Positions 35,201 through 46,340 of a DNA stretch of 64,000 nucleotides are shown in pieces. Each line of letters begins with the position of its first letter. The stretch's first letter is position 1. The notes under the pieces were generated by a model, which was given only the letters and a program-made list of their open reading frames with translations, made no database searches and was not told the DNA's origin. Both the position numbers and the translations under genes were made by a program. Origin of the DNA: Amoebophrya sp. A120 (taxonomy: Eukaryota > Sar > Dinophyceae > Syndiniales > Amoebophryaceae); the NCBI GenBank assembly GCA_905178155.1, contig CAJINV010000018.1:662609-726608 (forward strand), written 5' to 3'.

Positions 35201-38200
35201 CGCCACCATCAATGTCGACGCTCGCCGGTAATTCGAGCCAGAACTCCCACTCTGGCGGAATCATCGCAAAACCAGAAGTGCTCTCTTCCGCACCCGATGA
35301 TGAAGCAGCGGTGGTCTTGTGGTCGTTCGTTCTGCTAGCTCGATGCAACATACTTCCCAACTGAATTATCTTTCTCGTGTAATCAGAGTCGAGAAAGGAG
35401 AAGAGCGCCTTCGACGGCGCCCACGCTTCTAAAGTTTGCGGAGTGGGGACGCCGCACACGACGTGGCTGTTCTTGTTCAGGATCTGCTTCTTAAGGCGCT
35501 GCAGCTCTCTATCATACGCAAGTTTCATCTCCGGTTCGGCCCTGGCTCGGCTTTCGTCCGTGCTGGAGTAGGAGTAGGCCAGCCTTCTCTCGCTGCCCGA
35601 GGCCAGTTGCTGCTGACTGATGGCCGGGGCCGGGTGATGGTGAATATCCAAGTTTTTGCGTCCCAGGAAGCGCCGCCCATCGAAAAAATCCGCGGCAGCG
35701 CCCACACTAAGCTTTATCTGAACTAGTTTGCGGCTCTGCTCGCCATCTCCGCCACCCCCCGTGCTGGGCTTTTTCGGATCCCGCGCCCGCCACACGAGCG
35801 CCACAGGCTCCGGCGCGAAATCAAATTTTTCGGCATCAGGATTCCAGAAGCCAGCTGCGGGTAGAGGTTCGCCAGCGCCCCCAAGCGGAACACCTTTTCT
35901 GGAAGTGTCAGCCTCGAAATCGGCAAAGTTGGAATCATTTGAGATGCATCAAGAAACAGCTAGTGCCAATTGGTCGCCCAATTTCTATGTATTTCATCTA
36001 TGTGGCCCCTAATGAGGACAAGCAATTTTTCATAATTCTTCTTCATGAGGCAAAGAGCGAAGGCTGTTTTTGTTGTTCTCCTTTGCTGCCCTATCGCTAA
36101 AAACGAACATATATCAAACTTACGACAAGCGGTCTCGTTTGCCAGCATTGTTTGTTGAGAAAGACAGGCACTCCGTGACTAGCACTTCAACACGCGTTGC
36201 AAATCATTTCAACTTTGTCAACCTCAAACCCCCTGACGCTTCCATATCTTTGTCTTCCGGTGCTATGATGTAAACACTCTCGAAGAAGTCCCTCTTCTTC
36301 AGGGTGTATTCCGCTGGCTGTGCGTCGCTCGCACCGGTGGTGGTAAAATCTTCCACCTGCTGGACCACCTGGACGTGGACCTGCTCATCAAGAATGCTGT
36401 CGACCATCTTCTCGTACATGACCGCCTGCGGGCCGCCTGCAACCTGCCAAATCCACTGATCCCAATCATAATCATTTTTGTGTGAGGTTCTACCGGATTG
36501 AATCTCAGGCGGTGAGGCGGGTAACACGATATTATCATCTTGTATGGCGACGAAGTCGGGATCGAGATCGGTGTGCGCTGGATACCCATCCAGGCGAAGC
36601 TCTTCCGCGCGCGGTCTCGCCGGTGCGGTAAGAGGTACCACACGGTGGCCGTGCCGGTTAGTTTTTTTTACTGATTTCAACGGCCATCGATCGTGGGCAT
36701 CAGCCACTGGAATAAAAAGTTTAATCGGCTTATAATCAATTACAATTTCGCTTTCGCCTTCTTCCCCCAAACCAAGTTTCCGTTTCGTTTTTGTCGGCCA
36801 TTGCTCTTTGATAGAGGCGTCAATCGCCGCACGAATGGCGGCGGTTTCTCCTTTCCAGAAAAAGTCAAAGTTATTTGCGGCGTGAGCGTTCAGTGTGCGG
36901 GCGGCGGGGCCGACGACGTCCCTGCTGCCTTCGACGGGCCCGTCAGCCGCTGCATTGGGACCGGCAACCCAAATCAAGGCGCCCATCTGATGCCGATCTT
37001 GCGGCCCCACGCCACTGGCGCCGGCGGGGCTCATTTTTTGGTATTCCAGTTTTCCTGCATCAAAAACCCCTGCACCTGAATCAGCAACTTTGACTTCCGG
37101 ACCGAGCCACGGCGACGGAATGACCACAGCACCTCTAAACTTGTTGTGGCGGTTTGTGTTCGAGTAAGTTTCTGGGTCCAGCTCTCGTCTCGTGTCAGTG
37201 CCGACGTTGATCATGACTGAGCCGTTGTCCTGGAGGGTGTCTGTGCTTAACGTGCCGGAGCTCGTAAGACCCCATAAACCTTGGATCAGGTGGCCAAGCC
37301 CAGCTACCTCGTGAAGAAGCACCATGCTCTTCAGCTGGTCGGCGTTGGTGTCCAGGTATATAGCTGCGGCACCCCAAGGATCTTCCGGCGCCGGAAGCGG
37401 GGCAGCGGGAGGAGGGGACGGTGACTTCGTCTCGTCCGACATCAACATGGACGAGGTGTACCACAAGAAATTGGAGTAAGCAGCTTCTTCTGGAGTTTGC
37501 TCAGGTGTAGGCTTTATCATACGAAAATCAAGCTTGTGAGAAATCGCGCGACCCAGTGTCTGGCCCTGCGGAAAAATTGAAGCGCCATTTCTTTCCGCTG
37601 TCGCCGGCTGCAAGCTGATCTCCCCCGGGGGTTGAAGAGTAAGCGGGGCACATCTTCCGCCGGGGGCCCCTGGGCTCCCCAGGATGACCAAGACAACTGT
37701 ATCCGTATCGAGACCTTTCTTGACCACATTATTCCACACGATCTCCTGGCCCCACCTCTTGGCAGTCACGCCCTCAATGCTTGGCCCGACGCCGACACGC
37801 CTCCTCTCTACTATCTGAGGGAGAACATGGCTGGCGGCCAGGGGCGACCATATTATAGCACTATCAGGTGGTCTGCCTGCTCCACCAGTAGAGGCGGTCG
37901 GTTTTGGTTGTGCAACTATCTGTAGTGTCAGGAATTCACCAGGGCTGGCGGATTGGTCTCCAGGGCGGGTTGGAGGTAGTTGGTCGGGGCTCGCAACGGT
38001 GGTGACGGCCGAGGGGTGTCGGGTTGGTAGTACTACACTGAATTTGTATGGGGATGTCAATCGTGGTTCCCCATGATCTTCAGAAGTAGTTTTTTGCCAA
38101 GTGCGTAGCACAAGTGGTCGTTCCTTTTCGTCATTGGGGAGTTCGAGCAAAGGTGGTTGCGACGAGGCATCGTCGGAGCGCACGCCCCATCCCGAAAATG

Positions 38201-40511
38201 CTGCTGAAAATGAAGACTCTGCCCCCGCTGGCGGTGGTGCTGGTCGTACCTTGATTAGCTGCCGGAAGACTTCACAATCTGCAATATCAATTCCAGCACG
38301 ATCAGCACCAACAGCAATACTAGGCGGGTCAAATGGTGCGCGAAGCAGCTTTGTGATGCAGCTTTTGATCCTTTTTACATGTTCCTCGCGCTCAGGATCA
38401 GGGATAGGCCCGGCCGGGGGCGAAAGCAGGCGGCCGCCACATGTGTCTAGGGAGGCGGAGAGGTCCGTTTCAGCGCTGACCTCGCTACCGAAGTTCTGCC
38501 GGTATTTTTGATGGGCGTCAACCTCGTTCATCTCACAGACGAGTTCGCGCAGCACCAGTCCCAAGGAGTAATAATCCGAGTAGGGGTTGCTGATGCTGTT
38601 GAAGCATCGCCGGGTCTGGCCCGTACCAAGATCCCGCGCAGACTTGTCGTTCGTCTGTAAATTATCGAAAGGAGGGGCGTAGCTTTGTCTGTCGGCGCAA
38701 TCGAATACGAGGACTTCTTCCTGATTGTTCACAGTCGGTGAAGATGGATCTCGATCTTTCTTCTCCGGTTTCGATCTAGTAGCCCACTCATCGTGCTGCA
38801 CCATTTTGTTCCATGGCGGTAATCTGTCTTGCGGGTCATAACGATAGGCCTTGCTGAAATTCATCAGCGTTACCACGAGCCCGCCAGTTGGGCCTGCGCC
38901 GTCATCGTCGGGGAGAGTGCCAGATTCCCCACTGTCTTTGATTGTATGTGCACCATCGTAAGACACTTGGAAATTGCTTGGCCTGATGTCGTGGTGATAA
39001 AATTTTTTCGCGTGCATCTCCGTGACAGCGGTCACAACTTGTGCTGCGATTTGAGTACGACCGAGGAAGTCGTTTGTCGTCGCGGGGTTTTCCAGATATT
39101 CGCTCAACCGGATCCCTTGTGGAATTCCGACTTGTAGAGCCGTTACGTACCGGCCCCGCCAGGTGTGAGTCTTCTGGTCCTGGGACGGCGTCTTCTCCAT
39201 CACCACTGGCTCTGGCCTCGGGCTGGGCCCGTCTGGAATTACGGTGATCCAAGCATTAAGCAAACTTGGGTAGGAGTTTTCATCCAATGTTGCGCCACCG
39301 GCATCCGCCTTGGTTGCCGAGCTCGGACCTGTTGTCGCCGAGCCTGCTCCTGGGGAAATGGCGCCACGCATTTCGAGAAGGGCAAAGCACTCTCGCTGCC
39401 AAAGGTGAAACGCCCTGGAGTATTCTTCTTCTATTTGTTTCTCAAAAAATGACGTAAGCCCCCACTGTGAGGCATTTTCATCAACAACATTGGACTCGCG
39501 AATAAATTTGATCGGGTCCTTTTCATTCCACACCGGTTGCTCAAACTCCGTCAAGACACGGTCGATATCTTTTTGTTCGCTCCTCGCGAATGACAAGCTC
39601 CCAAAAGCTGCGGCTGCCTCGCGGTTCATTTGAATGCTCAACCTGAAGTCAGCTTCTCTTAGAATAAGATGCGTCTGCAAGAACTTCTGTTTTTTCGGTT
39701 CGGGGGGTCCCGCAGCTCCTTCTTGTCCACCCTGCAAGAGAGTTCTAACAGTAACATGTTCAACACCCAAGAAAACCTCCGGTTTCACGACCACAAATAA
39801 GCTCTTTGGTGCGTGGTGGTCGCCTCCGATCTCTTCATCAGCATAGTCACACCATTGAGTTTGTGATATCTCCGAACCGCGTTCTGAAAGTGAAAATGAA
39901 GACGACAAAGACAAAAAGTTATAAATCTCTTCTCGTCGAATGCTTCCTCGCCCACACATTTGAGCCTGCGTGGCCTGGTTGTAAAAAAAATCAGCGACAC
40001 CGACAGCTTCATTTGTTTTCTCCGCCACGGTGGGTGCTTCTCCTTCTCCACCGATAGCTCGTCCTCCTAGCGATTCTTCTTCTTCTGCTTTTCTGACACT
40101 TGTCGCTCTTTTTGTGACAGGAAAAACTTGAATTCCTGGTTTCCCAACTGGTTTTTTTTTATCGTCAAAGAAATGGCTGGGAACCATAACAGCGAAGGGC
40201 ATTGGCTCTTCTGATTTTGTCTTGTCCTCCTCTGACTTGGCCCGGAACATCTGGACGGTTGACATGGCCTCGAAAAGGGAGTTTGGGAATGTAGTTTGAA
40301 CTTGAGTCACGGGGTCTTTGTTCATTAGAAGTTGAGTCACGGCGTCTGTGCTTCTTAGATCTTCGATGGGCGAAGTCGTTCCGAGGCTGCCACTAGCTCC
40401 GCCGACCTCGTCGGGCTCCAATGGAGGTCGAATTTCGTCGGGGAGACGTGTAGGATCGTCCACAACAACAACGGGAGCAAATTCAGCATCCTTACTGTGA
40501 TCACCCCCCAT
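32298..40511 (-). CDS. Giant pseudokinase protein with duplicated macro-like modules, 2,619 residues
   Basis: Two long minus-strand frames, 36252-40511 and 32298-35897, become one frame of 2,619 residues when the IE-1 element at 35898-36246 and one TSD copy are removed. The N-terminus MGGDHSK fits an N-myristoylation signal. Residues about 440-740 resemble a protein kinase: FYHHDIRPSNFQ matches the catalytic loop and YYSLGLVLRELV the alphaF helix, but the DFG motif is replaced by NFS, so it is probably a pseudokinase. Two related modules follow, one before and one after the intron. Each has a segment such as GALIWVAGPNAA or GALVWVMPPNAA, then a FFW(K/E)G helix, then LFIPVADAHDRWPL or VVVLPMLGGGDNWPL, then DFFE(S/A)VY near the module end. 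The order resembles a macro domain (ADP-ribose binding), but that is only a hypothesis. The first exon starts at a good ATG. Confidence 0.85.
35898..36246. mobile_element. IE-1 introner inside the giant gene, TSD CCTTT/TCTTT
   Basis: The right end (reverse strand TATGGAAGCGTCAGG) and left end TCTGGAAGTGTCAG are IE-1 termini, with inverted repeats continuing about 50 bp. Flanking 5-mers differ by one base. Read in the gene sense, removing it joins APEDK to GVPLGGAG exactly in frame; the borders could be AT-AG but not GT-AG. Confidence 0.9.
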
Positions 40512-41117
40512 CTTTTCCTTGTCCTTCTACAACAAGAGCCGGACACAGCAATCAGCGAAAGGCCCTGGACCTGGTTCCGCCACGGAGAAAACTATTAATT
40601 GGATGCTCGCTTCTTCAGCAGGAGAGGAGCGCGTATACTGTTTTTCGTACTACGATCTGGTGGGTTTCTACTTCCTTGTTGTAAATAGCTGGCAATTAGT
40701 GTCGCAACCAATCGCCACCAGAGCTTGACGAAACGCCGCCTGTTTTACTGGTGAGCGGCAACCAACTCGGGGCGTTGCCAAGGCGAAAAATCAAAGTCGA
40801 AACGCAGCTCCGAAGGCAGCACGCCCAACGGCCTCGAAAGGAGGAAAAAACAGATAGATGACGCCAAGTTGTAGGTGTCACGCGTTGGTTGTCGGTCCTT
40901 GTTCCTCGGTATTGCGTTGGCCGCTACCACGCTCCTGCGATGCCTTCAAACTCCCCAGAACTCTGCGTGGATAGCAACTCAAGTGGATGCAGTTGAGAAA
41001 TCAATGGTGGATAGCCGGGATGAAGAACTATCTTCACGCTGCCTCAGACGCACCAGGCTCCACTGGTACTTTACGACGGCAGGCAAAGGCGAAAAATGAT
41101 CCACGATGACTCGCGCT
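40512..41117. other. Upstream region of the giant gene
   Basis: About 600 bases upstream of the giant gene's ATG, without a recognised gene body. A partial copy of the tandemly repeated coding segment (VDTEPKYFCSEHEQLRER on the minus strand) starts in the next few hundred bases. Promoter elements could not be identified. Confidence 0.35.
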
Positions 41118-42842
41118 GTTTCTCGAGCGTCTTGAGCAATTCTTGTCCAACAGCGTCTCGCTCGCGTAGCTGCTCGTGTTCGGAGCAGAAGTATTTCGGT
41201 TCCGTATCGACGCCGACGATTCACTCGCTCCGTAGGTGGGAATCCGGCTGAGATTTTGTAATACGGCATCATTAAAAATTACTGTCTGTTCTTAGGGGTA
41301 ATGCTTCAACAACTTCATCAGCATCACCACTATCTAAATATTCCGCATCATTCAGCTTATTTCCTTTTCGTCAATATCTTCCATAACAATTCAAGTTTAA
41401 GTGTAATTTGCAGCCCCCCGACGCGTGAAGATGAAAACGCAAGTGCTTATTTCTCGTGCCAGGGCTGCGCCTCGAATGAAGCTACACGGGCTTCTTTTTC
41501 TGCAAAAAACTGCAAAAGTGCCTACTTGCTAGCTTGCTTGTCTTCATCATTTAGAAAATGAACAGTTCCAACGCGAACACATGGAGATGCAGTATTACTT
41601 AATCTCCATCTCGGCAAGAGAGTATGCGTTAGTACAAAGTAAATTTCACTAGATTCATTACCTATGATATGGCGTTATCAAGCGCTACGCTCTCAGCTGT
41701 TACATGGATGCCATCAGCCTCCCCACGATCAAGGTGCTTCTCATGACAAACTGTCGAAGGGCTAAGCAGCATGATATATAATCCGTTCCAAACTTGTGAC
41801 GCAAAACGCGCACACGCCCCGCTTTCACTTTTGCTGTTCTTGCATCACAGATTCGTGTAACAGTTCAGAATGTTACGTTTGAGGACGCCATATATGATGA
41901 ACGAATCGTATTCGTAACAGCCGTTCTTCTGGGCGACGATTTTTCCACCCTGCGGCTTGCGCAATTCTTGTCCCTTCTCGAGCTGCGTCTTGCGCAATTC
42001 TTGTCCGAGAGCTTCTCGCTCGCGTTGCTGGTCGTGTTTGATGGAGCAGAAGTCTTTCGGTTCCGTATCGACGCCGACGATTCACTCGCTCCGTAAGTGG
42101 GAAGCCGGCTGAGATTTTGTAATACGGCATCATTAATTACTGTCTGTTCTTAATGGTAATGCTTCAACTTCACCACTAACTAAATACTCCGCATCATTCA
42201 GCTTATTTATATTTCCTTTTCGTGAACATCCATAACAATTCAAGTTTAAGTGTAATTTGCAGCCCCCGACGCGTGAAGATGAAAGCGCAAGAGCTCCGCC
42301 TCGAACGAAGCTACGCTGGCTTCTTCTTCTGCAAAAACTGCAAAAGTGACTACTTGCTAGCTTGCTTGTCTTCATCATAATTTAGAAAATGAACAGTTCC
42401 AACGCGATCACATGGGGATGCAGTATTACTTAATCTCCATCTCGGCAGGAGAGTATGGCGTATGGGTATGCGTTAGTACAAAATAAATTTCACTGGATTA
42501 TTTTTACCTATGATATGGTTATGGCGTTATCAAGCGCTACACTCTCAGCTGTTACATGGATTTGTCATGCTCATGCAAAATTGCCATCAGCCTCCATACA
42601 ATCAACGCAATGCTTCTCCTGACAAACTGTCGAAGGTGGGCTAAGCATCATGATAAGCCGTTCCAAACTTGTGACGCAAAAGAACGCGCACACGTCCCGC
42701 CTTCACTTTTGCTGTTCTTGCATCACAGATTTGTGTAACACTCGAGAATGTTGCGTTTGAGAGCGCCATATATGATGTTGAACGAATCGTATTCGACGTA
42801 ACAGCCGTTCTTCTGGTCGACGATTTTTCCACCCTGCGGCTT
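41118..42842. repeat. Tandem duplication, two units of about 860 bp
   Basis: The unit at about 41118-41955 is repeated at about 41975-42842, with scattered substitutions and small indels. Both contain the same series of segments, from an ATTCTTGTCC box through GATTCACTCGCTCCGTA to the CCACCCTGCGGCTT box. A third, partial match continues beyond 42842. Confidence 0.85.
41845..42085 (-). CDS. C-terminal exon of a duplicated coiled-coil protein, copy 1
   Basis: The minus-strand frame reads CSIKHDQQREREALGQELRK, then a second LEKGQELRK heptad-like repeat, then GGKIVAQKNGCYEYDS and a short hydrophobic segment ending CYTNL at a TGA (41845-41847). The second copy, at 42723-42908, differs from it by substitutions and by indels that are multiples of three, and has the same stop. 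That pattern indicates selection on protein coding. Upstream exons are not resolved, and no family is recognised. Confidence 0.55.
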
Positions 42843-42908
42843 CGTTGTCGGTGCTGGTTCGGGGGAACGTTGGTAGAGCTCCGTGCAAAGAAAAACGAAA
42901 GAACGCAA
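42723..42908 (-). CDS. C-terminal exon of the duplicated protein, copy 2
   Basis: The frame contains ELYQRSPEPAPTTKPQ, then GGKIVDQKNGCYVEYDSFN and ends CYTNL at a TGA. Relative to copy 1 it has two extra codons (in CYVEYDS and FNIIYG), both in frame. The N-terminal part differs from the coiled-coil part of copy 1. The 5' boundary is unknown because no ATG begins the frame. Confidence 0.5.
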   Translation of the reverse strand: MRSFVFLCTELYQRSPEPAPTTKPQGGKIVDQKNGCYVEYDSFNIIYGALKRNILECYTNL

Positions 42909-43800
42909 GGCGGGCTTCTACTTGCTCCTGCAGTAGTTGGCTTTTCTTTCACGCGACCTCCTGTCGTGTTCGAATGCTCGTCCTTCTCCTTCGAGCGAAC
43001 TGTAGAACTCGCTATGCCGAAGCAAGGGGCTCTTCCAGTGTGAGTATCCTGCTCGTCGTCCGGGGGCACCGAACGGCAGAACCCCGTGAAAAGGTTGCCA
43101 GACGCCGGGGGGCCTCTTGCTGGCGATTTTTTCCACCTCCGGTGTCGTCCTCCTCGTCGTCGTCCGGAAGTAGAACGGCAGACCTCTCTGCAAAAGCCAC
43201 GAGGGGTACTCGCTGGCGATTCTTCAAAAGTAGAGCTGCTTACTCGATGTCCTGGACTACCACCTTTTCCCTGTGCCAGAAGGGGTTCTTGCAGCTGGCG
43301 CTAGTACTACTCCGATGTGAATGCTCTGATCGTCGTCCGGGGGCACCGAACGGCAGAACTCCGTGCAAAGGTTGCCAGACGGGGGGCCTCTTGCTGGCGT
43401 TTTTTTCCACCTCCGGTGTTCTCCTGCTCGTCCGGGAAAACGGCAGAAATCCGTGAAAAAGCCACGAGGAGTATGCATTGCAAAAGTATCGCACTGGTAG
43501 TAATTCTAATTGCAATACAAATTAGCGCAGCATGACGAATCAAATTAGCGTGCTAATTTAGCTTGAAAAGGAGATTTGTGTTGCATGACTGCAATTGCTA
43601 CGGGTGTGATATTTTTGCAGTGCGTAGGGGGTTCTCGCTGGCTATTTTTCAACCAACCTGCAGTGATATGTATTGACCTGGTCGTGCCGGGGAAGAACGG
43701 CAAACTACAACGTAGCACCTTGCTCCTTCTACCTAGGTAGCTGCGCCAGACGGGGGGCTTCTTGCCGGCGATACTCGTTGCAATTCGTAGGGAAGATATC
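42900..43800 (-). CDS. Repeat-protein region, IAS-RPP-W-HG-LPF units
   Basis: In one minus-strand frame the sequence repeats a unit of about 22 residues: KIASKRPPGVWQPFHGVLPF, NASKRPPVWQPLHGVLPF and more divergent KIASEN and IASEYPSWLLQRGLPF versions, with RRTPEVE linkers. An IE-2 element at 43472-43626 interrupts one unit, and its removal keeps the frame. Stops and possible canonical introns (a GTAAG donor after VVVQDIE) break the frame elsewhere, so gene limits are unknown. Function is unknown; the unit is not one I recognise. Confidence 0.45.
43472..43626. mobile_element. IE-2 introner, weak TSD AGGAG/GGGGG
   Basis: Ends TATGCATTGCAAAAGTATCG and, on the reverse strand, TACGCACTGCAAAAATATCA. 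Flanks match at three of five bases. A related uninterrupted repeat unit at about 43190-43225 (CCACGAGGGGTACTCGCTGG) shows the approximate empty site. Confidence 0.75.
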
Positions 43801-44360
43801 GAAGCGACAGGTGGGATGAAATCAGTCAAAATGGAACCGACGTAGCTGAGCTTGCACCTCCTGATTCTAGAATGCAAATGCAGTAGCTTTTCCTTTTGTT
43901 TGCCACGCAGAAATAAAGCGTGTGCTGCTTTATTTGCAGAGCTCCTTCCAAGTGGTCCCACTTTTCGGGCAGTCGCGCTGATGAAGATGAAAGACGTCGC
44001 TGAAAAAGACCTGGACAGGCGCGCGATGGCGATGCTAATATCCAGCGCAACATGACAAACTTGCAAATATAATAGGAGCGCACCTAAGTAGAAGTGCCAA
44101 TGTATGAACAACTAAAGTTGTTTTAGTTTGCAACACACGAGCATGACTGCAAAGAGAGTTGATATCCTTCATCCATTTTCACAATTGCATCCCATCTGAC
44201 CATTCCAGCATAGACAACCCGAGCTAGATACTTGGAGAGTGAGGGTGAGAAGTACGAGTTTATTGGGGTTTAATGCTTAGTGTACTACAAAGTGGTTTGT
44301 TACAGTTGGGGTTTTGTTGTTAAGTTTTGGTTTGAAGTTGTAAAATCGCGAAAAGTTGTG

Positions 44361-44403
44361 GGGTTCACAAGAACGAGGAAAGCGATGACTTGCCTGTCTG
44401 CAG
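44361..44403 (+). repeat. 43-bp direct repeat, copy 1
   Basis: The sequence begins GGGTTCACAAGAACGAGGAA and ends in CCTGTCTGCAG. Two further copies lie at 45391-45433 and 46342-46384. In one frame it reads GFTRTRKAMTCLSA. Confidence 0.85.
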
Positions 44404-44915
44404 TATCCAAAAAAAAAATGTTAACATTAACATTTTCACTAGTCAATTTTTTGGCATATTTTTGCGTGATTTTTTTTTGTTTTTCCATTCCAAGTAATGC
44501 ACTACTGCAGCTCCTCCAAATAGAACCCACGGCCAACTAGCTAGATTTCTATGCTATTGCTGAGAGCTAGCTAGGCTAAGGGCTGCCGGCGCGGCGGACG
44601 TGAAGGAAAACAAGGCGGCCGAGGTGGTCGAGGTGGCGGCCAGAGGTGCGGGAAGACTGGAAAACAAGGCGGCCAGGGTGGCGGCTGGAATGACCCTGCT
44701 AGAGGCGTTGGAGCAGTGTGCCCGTGGTAATATTTCCTCCCTGCTATAGTGCACCACCATGATCATGCTGCCTTCGCAGCCCAGTCTTTAGCTGCTCTTC
44801 TTGACTCTAGGGCAGACCGGGGCCAGAGGTGGCCCAGCTTTTGCCTTTCGCCGTTGATCACAGCGAAAGACAAAAAAGGCAGCTTTTTTTGAGTGAAAAT
44901 AGCCGATATTTTTTG

Positions 44916-45270
44916 CAAATGTTAACATTTGCCCAAAATTTTGCATTTCTGCACGGGAATCCGGACTTTGGGGGAAATGTTAACATTTGCCCGAAAATCT
45001 GCATTTTCGCACGGAAGTCTGCGATTTGGCCGGATTCTGTATTTTTGGCCAAAAATTGGCGCTCAAGCAAAATCGCAGACTCCCGTGCGAAAATGCAGAT
45101 TTTCAGGCAAATGTTAACATTTCGGGCTACGTCCAGACTCCCGCGCAGAAATGCAGAATTTTGGGCAAATGTTAACATTGGTCTGCAAATTTGCTCAAAA
45201 AATGCTCAAAAATTGCCATCTTTTTTGCGCAAATGTTAACATCCGGCTCCGGAACGTCCCCGAGTGTTAA
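44916..45270. repeat. Nested palindromes with repeated AAATGTTAACATTT
   Basis: A large imperfect inverted repeat is centred near 45045. The inner arms are about 45000-45027 and 45072-45103; the outer arms about 44929-44967 and 45129-45172. The 8-bp palindrome TGTTAACA, most often within AAATGTTAACATTT, recurs at each arm boundary and beyond, at least six times to 45270. Such a structure could form a long cruciform or hairpin. No gene is seen inside. Confidence 0.75.
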
Positions 45271-45390
45271 CATTCCCAAAATAGAACGCTTCCCCGCGTT
45301 ACAAATTGGACATTTGGAATTCACAAAAGGCGGCAACCCGATCTCCATGGTCGCGGCCCGTTGGTGGGCCGACTACATCATCAATACACA

Positions 45391-45433
45391 AGGTTCACAA
45401 GAACGAGGAAAGCGATGACTTTCCTGTCTGCAG
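45391..45433 (+). repeat. 43-bp direct repeat, copy 2
   Basis: Nearly identical to the copy at 44361-44403. It lies just left of the hairpin array. Confidence 0.85.
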
Positions 45434-45494
45434 AACGTTGGTAGTGAATTTCTTCGACTAGATATTTGGGCGGAATAGATCAAAAATAGATTGG

Positions 45495-46340
45495 CCGCCA
45501 AGCTACGAGCATAGCGCGGCGCCTGGAAAAAAGATTGCTCCGGCCCGCGAAAGTTGGCCCAAACACCACGGCACTCTCTTACCTGGGCTGTCAGGTTTTG
45601 GGGCCAGGTAAGAGAGCAACGCGGTGCTTGTGATGCGAAAACGTCTTGGCCCGGGAAGGTGGCCAGATAAGGAGGATGATCTTGAAGCACAAGCAGCACG
45701 CTGTGCTCTTACCGGGGCCTCTAGGTCTAGGCTTTGAGGCCCGGTAAGAGCATAGCGTGGCGCTTGGAAAAAAGACCGCATCGGCCCAAAAAAAATTCGT
45801 CCAAACACCACGGCACTCTCTTACCTGGGTTGCCGGGTTTTGGGGCCAGGTGAGAGAGCAGTGTGGTGCTTGGGATGCGAAAACGTCCTGGCCTGAGGAG
45901 GTGGCCAGAGGAAAAAGACACTCTTGAAGCACAAGCGCATGCTGTGCTCTTACCTGGGCCTCCAGACTTTGAGGCCCGGTAAGAGCATCGCACTGCGATC
46001 GGAAGGAAAAAGACCGCATCGGCCCAAAAAAAGTTGGCCCAAACACCACAGCACTCTTTTACCTGGCCTGCCAAGTTTTGGCGCCAGGTAAGAGCATAGC
46101 GTGGCGCTTGGAAGGAAAAAAGGCCCCGTCGGCCCAAAAAAAGTTGGCCAAAATCCCACGGCACTCTCTTACCTGGCCTGGCAAATTTTTGGGCCAGGTA
46201 AGAGAGCAGCGTGGTGTTTGGGATGCGAAAACGTCCTGGCCTGAGGAGGTGGCCAGGAGAAAGAGACACTTTTTTTAGCACAATCGCCATGCTGTGCTCT
46301 TACCTGGGCCTCCAGACTTTGAGGCCAGGCAAGAGCATGT
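45495..46340. repeat. Hairpin array, tandem units of about 240 bp
   Basis: About three and a half tandem units, each with two inverted repeats of the form CTCTTACCTGG ... CCAGGTAAGAG. Because CAGGTAAG occurs on both strands, each hairpin shows a consensus 5' splice site in either direction. Units start near 45571, 45819 and 46050, with a partial one near 46160. The array ends just before copy 3 of the 43-bp repeat. Confidence 0.8.

Noticed and set aside
32298-40511. Two separate genes of 1,168 and 1,435 codons
   Set aside because: The downstream frame lacks an ATG start, the upstream stop lies inside the IE-1 element, and removal of the element joins them exactly in frame at a homologous module position.
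45373-46290. Minus-strand ORFs of 100-187 codons in the hairpin array
   Set aside because: They are repeats of the array read in different frames, without a consistent frame from unit to unit.
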